The notes below the pieces were generated by a model that saw only the letters and a list, made by a program, of their open reading frames with translations, did not search any database and was not told the origin of the DNA. A stretch of 16,141 nucleotides of DNA from Eubacteriales bacterium (GTDB taxonomy: Bacteria > Bacillota > Clostridia > Peptostreptococcales > Anaerovoracaceae): contig JAQUXD010000027.1 in NCBI GenBank assembly GCA_028692535.1, positions 1 to 16,141 on the forward strand, read 5' to 3'. This document shows positions 14,178 to 16,141 of the stretch, in pieces. Each line of letters begins with the position of its first letter. Position 1 is the stretch's first letter. Position numbers and translations under genes: made by a program.

Positions 14178-14528
14178 ATGCTTTTTCTATGCTACCCTGG
14201 TTGAACGACCTGCAAGAGAGCCATGGATTGGCTGAAGAACCAGGGAATCGAATACCGATACAGAGATATCAAAAAAGAGAATCCCACTTTTGACGAGCTG
14301 GCCCTGTGGTACGGTCGAAGCGGACTGCCGCTGAAGCGGTTTTGGAATACCAGCGGAATTCCTTACCGGAAGTTAAAACTCAAGGACCGATTGGCGGAAA
14401 TGTCCGAAGAAGAGCAGCTTCAACTGCTGGCCACGGACGGGATGCTGGTCAAAAGACCCCTTGCGATCGGAAATGATTTCATCCTGACAGGCTTCAAAGA
14501 AGCCGAATGGGCGGAACGATTCAAATAA
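14178..14528 (+). CDS. ArsC/Spx-family thiol oxidoreductase-like selenoprotein (UGA-encoded Sec at residue 9)
   Basis: Read from ATG 14178, the protein begins MLFLCYPG, then TGA at 14202-14204, then TTCKRAMDWLKNQGIEYRYRD. Related proteins of the ArsC/Spx family have cysteine at this position (CYPxCSTCKKA type), so the natural reading is selenocysteine, giving 116 residues with a U9-xx-C12 redox motif. The rest fits the family: ENPTFDELALWYGRSGLPLKRFWNTSG, and LLATDGMLVKRPL with the conserved arginine near the substrate site. The start is supported by AAGGAGG six bases upstream and a promoter; ATG 14223 would remove the active site and has no ribosome binding site. A SECIS-like hairpin follows the TGA. 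Ordinary gene callers will mis-annotate this gene. A true nonsense mutation is possible but less likely. It may act as a thiol or selenol reductase; arsenate is not shown as substrate. Rubrerythrin follows after 27 bases. Confidence 0.85.
14195..14245 (+). promoter_or_regulatory. Putative bacterial SECIS element in the ArsC/Spx-like selenoprotein mRNA
   Basis: AGCCA at 14219-14223 pairs with TGGCT at 14229-14233 around the loop TGGAT (14224-14228), whose second base is G. The loop starts 20 bases after the TGA, within the distance known for bacterial SECIS hairpins. An outer perfect stem, CCCTGGTT (14195-14202) with AACCAGGG (14238-14245), encloses the TGA and the inner hairpin. SelB with Sec-tRNA would be expected to bind the inner loop. 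Confidence 0.7.
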
Positions 14529-14555
14529 GTATATGCTGAAGTGAAGGAGAAACAA

Positions 14556-15050
14556 ATGCGCGAGACAAAAACGATGGAAAACTTGATGGCGGCTTTTGCC
14601 GGAGAATCCCAGGCCAACAGAAAATATCTGGCCTTTGCCAAGAAAGCGGAAGCCGAAGGTAAAATGAATGCGGCAAAGCTTTTCAGAGCGGCAGCGGATG
14701 CGGAAACCATTCATGCGCTGAAAGAATTTGAGCTGGCGGGCAAAGTGCGCTCTACAGAAGAGAATTTATCGGACGCGATGGCGGGGGAAACCCACGAGTA
14801 TACAGAGATGTATCCGGAGTTCCTCCAGGAAGCCCAAGCCGAGGGCAACAAGGCAGCTGTAACAGCATTCAGCTATGCGATGCAAGCCGAGGAAGTTCAC
14901 GCAAAGCTTTATCAGGAGGCGCTGGAAAGCAAAAATGAATCCGAAGAGGTGTTTTACTATTTGTGCCCCGTCTGCGGAAACATTGAGAAGATCGTCCCCG
15001 AAAGGTGTCCGATTTGCGGTGTCCCCGGGCAAAAATTCATCAAGTATTAG
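14556..15050 (+). CDS. rbr: Rubrerythrin
   Basis: A 164-residue rubrerythrin, a cytoplasmic non-haem di-iron peroxidase that protects anaerobes from hydrogen peroxide. The four-helix ferritin-like part has iron ligands E17 (AGESQANRKY), E50 and H53 (DAETIHALKE), E78 and E81 (GETHEY), and E112 and H115 (AEEVHAKLY). A C-terminal rubredoxin-like zinc-ribbon fold carries an Fe(Cys)4 site with C137, C140, C151 and C154 (CPVCG and CPICG). The ATG at 14556 has AAGGAG before it; the in-frame GTG at 14541 does not. It follows the selenoprotein gene by 27 bases, so the pair is likely cotranscribed. A hairpin terminator lies just past the stop. Confidence 0.95.
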   Translation: MRETKTMENLMAAFAGESQANRKYLAFAKKAEAEGKMNAAKLFRAAADAETIHALKEFELAGKVRSTEENLSDAMAGETHEYTEMYPEFLQEAQAEGNKAAVTAFSYAMQAEEVHAKLYQEALESKNESEEVFYYLCPVCGNIEKIVPERCPICGVPGQKFIKY

Positions 15051-15058
15051 AGCCGACC

Positions 15059-15094
15059 GGAGCGGAGGGATTACAGTGTTCCTCCGCTCCTCTT
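15059..15094 (+). terminator. Intrinsic terminator after rubrerythrin
   Basis: GGAGCGGAGG at 15059-15068 pairs perfectly with CCTCCGCTCC at 15081-15090, and two more pairs can form inside. Only a weak TCTT tail follows, so termination may be incomplete. The ribosome binding site of the TspO-like gene is 12 bases further on. Confidence 0.65.
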
Positions 15095-15113
15095 GACTAT
15101 GGGAGGAACGAGC

Positions 15114-15917
15114 ATGATAACTGATAAGAACAGCCGCGCGCTGAAAGCCCTCACAGCGCTTACCTTCGTTTTGATGGTCGGCGTGAACGGTTTGGCCAAT
15201 GCATTGCCTATCAACGGTCTCCAGACAGGACAGGTGTCGGATTCCTATCCGAATCTTTTTGCGCCTGCCGGGGTCACGTTTGCCATATGGGGTTTGATCT
15301 ATACTCTGCTTGGGTTTTATACGCTATACCAATTAGGGTTGTTTCGGGATGAGAAGGGCGGTACTGTGTCCAATGAGGCGGAGGACCGGATTCGAGTGGT
15401 TTTTACGCTGTCATCTCTTTGCAACACGGCATGGGTCTTTGCCTGGCATTATCAGTTGATCCCGCTGTCTCTGATCCTGATCTCCGGCATCCTGATCTGC
15501 CTGATCCGTATCAATTTGTCGTTGGCAGGCAGCACAATGACAGGACGAGAAAAGTTCTTTGTGCGTCTGCCTTTCAGCATTTACTTCGGATGGATCACTG
15601 TCGCTACCATTGCCAATGCCACCACATTTCTGGTGGATTTGGGCTGGAGTGGCTTTGGCTTGTCCGAATACACCTGGACCGTGATCATTCTTTTGACCGG
15701 CATGCTCATCGGTGTTGCCACCATGCTGAGGATTCGGAATACGGCTTACGGGTTGGTTCTGATCTGGGCTTATGGCGGTATCTGGCTCAAGCATACTTCG
15801 GACAGCGGTTTTTCCGGGCAGTATACGATAGTGATCTACACAGCATTGCTCTGTATTCTGATCTATGCAGCTGCGGAAGTCTATCTCATGATGAAAGCCG
15901 AGAAAGTGAACCGGTAG
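15114..15917 (+). CDS. TspO/MBR-like (tryptophan-rich sensory protein type) membrane protein
   Basis: A 267-residue membrane protein with about seven hydrophobic segments. PAGVTFAIWGLIYTLLGFY at 51-69 resembles the PPxWxFxxxWxxLY motif of TspO/MBR proteins, and RLPFSIYFGWITVATIANATTFL near 155 resembles their second conserved helix, as in proteins annotated tryptophan-rich sensory protein. It is longer than the usual 150-160-residue TspO, with additional C-terminal helices. Such proteins bind porphyrins and other ligands and are linked to stress responses; here the ligand is unknown. The start at 15114 is preceded by GGGAGG seven bases upstream, so the in-frame ATG at 15093 is rejected. The UV endonuclease starts four bases after its stop, implying cotranscription. 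Confidence 0.8.
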   Translation: MITDKNSRALKALTALTFVLMVGVNGLANALPINGLQTGQVSDSYPNLFAPAGVTFAIWGLIYTLLGFYTLYQLGLFRDEKGGTVSNEAEDRIRVVFTLSSLCNTAWVFAWHYQLIPLSLILISGILICLIRINLSLAGSTMTGREKFFVRLPFSIYFGWITVATIANATTFLVDLGWSGFGLSEYTWTVIILLTGMLIGVATMLRIRNTAYGLVLIWAYGGIWLKHTSDSGFSGQYTIVIYTALLCILIYAAAEVYLMMKAEKVNR

Positions 15918-15921
15918 GGAC

Positions 15922-16141
15922 ATGCGGATCGGATATGCCTGCGTAACCATCGGCCCGGAAGATACGCAGATGAAGACCTGCAGGCAGAGCAACGCCACCA
16001 GAGAAGTGTTGACGGAACTTGCGGAACACAATTTGACTGCGCTGGACCGGCAAGTCGATTACAACATCCGAAATAACATTCGTCTGTTCCGAATCAGTTC
16101 AGATTTGATTCCCTTCGGATCCAGTCCCGTGAATCAAATCT
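15922..16141 (+). CDS. uvsE: UV DNA damage endonuclease UvsE/UvdE, N-terminal part
   Basis: An open frame from ATG 15922 runs off the window end, giving the first 73 residues. The start MRIGYACVTIGPEDTQMKTCRQSNATRE, followed by ALDRQVDYNIRNNIRLFRISSDLIPFGSS, matches the TIM-barrel UV damage endonuclease family (UvsE/UvdE), which nicks DNA 5' to UV photoproducts. YNIxxxIRLFRISSDLIP is the most typical segment. The ribosome binding site AGGGA overlaps the end of the TspO-like gene. The catalytic metal ligands lie beyond the window, so activity cannot be judged here. Confidence 0.85.
   Translation, partial: MRIGYACVTIGPEDTQMKTCRQSNATREVLTELAEHNLTALDRQVDYNIRNNIRLFRISSDLIPFGSSPVNQI

Noticed and set aside
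14223..14528. A 101-residue ORF starting at ATG 14223 as the complete ArsC-like gene
   Set aside because: It has no ribosome binding site, lies inside the SECIS-like hairpin and lacks the family's N-terminal active site, which is present in frame upstream across the TGA.
15411..16031. Minus-strand open frame of about 200 residues at the window end
   Set aside because: It is antisense to the recognisable TspO-like and UvsE genes, with no ribosome binding site or known domain.

Overview
The window looks like the chromosome of an anaerobic Bacillota (clostridial) bacterium with roughly even GC content. The reasons are a Rex-type NADH sensor beside an iron-dependent alcohol dehydrogenase, rubrerythrin, a UMF1-family transporter, AGGAGG-type ribosome binding sites, tight operons with ATGA stop/start overlaps, and an apparent selenocysteine gene. 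The species cannot be named from this sequence. There are no rRNA or tRNA genes, insertion sequences or CRISPR arrays. No gene-free stretch exceeds 300 bases; the longest gaps (4433-4602, 9324-9477, 5542-5666) hold regulatory DNA.

Layout. (1) 1-2802, plus strand: the end of a UMF1 MFS transporter, a cytoplasmic nucleotide-pyrophosphatase/phosphodiesterase-like enzyme and a pyridoxamine kinase, tightly spaced. (2) 2816-5541: a YtcJ-like amidohydrolase (minus) and a LysR regulator (plus), transcribed divergently from promoters whose -35 boxes lie almost back to back in a TTGTCAAA repeat. (3) 5542-7566: an iron-containing alcohol dehydrogenase preceded by a near-perfect Rex operator, then a terminator, then rex itself. 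This is a visible NADH/NAD+ feedback circuit. (4) 7567-9323: a DUF5320 glycine-rich protein, a DUF134 putative DNA-binding protein and a radical SAM enzyme. They lie behind a strong promoter with a perfect 16-bp palindrome just downstream and a terminator between the first and second genes. (5) 9478-14085: a six-gene operon of SLC13-type permease, CstB-like persulfide dioxygenase-rhodanese, two half-size YeeE/YedE sulfur-transport proteins, MsrA and MsrB. It joins reactive-sulfur handling to methionine sulfoxide repair. (6) 14178-16141: an ArsC/Spx-like protein whose active-site codon is an in-frame TGA, rubrerythrin, a TspO-like membrane protein and the start of a UV damage endonuclease. This looks like a stress or redox block.

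The most notable item is the ArsC/Spx-like gene at 14178-14528. A plain ORF call starts at 14223 and loses the N-terminal active site. Reading from the ATG at 14178, which has a strong ribosome binding site and promoter, gives a CxxxUxxC active site with UGA exactly where the family has its catalytic cysteine. A hairpin of bacterial SECIS type follows at the right distance. The next most notable items are the Rex operator/rex circuit, the DUF5320/DUF134 palindrome and attenuator, and the persulfide/methionine-sulfoxide operon.
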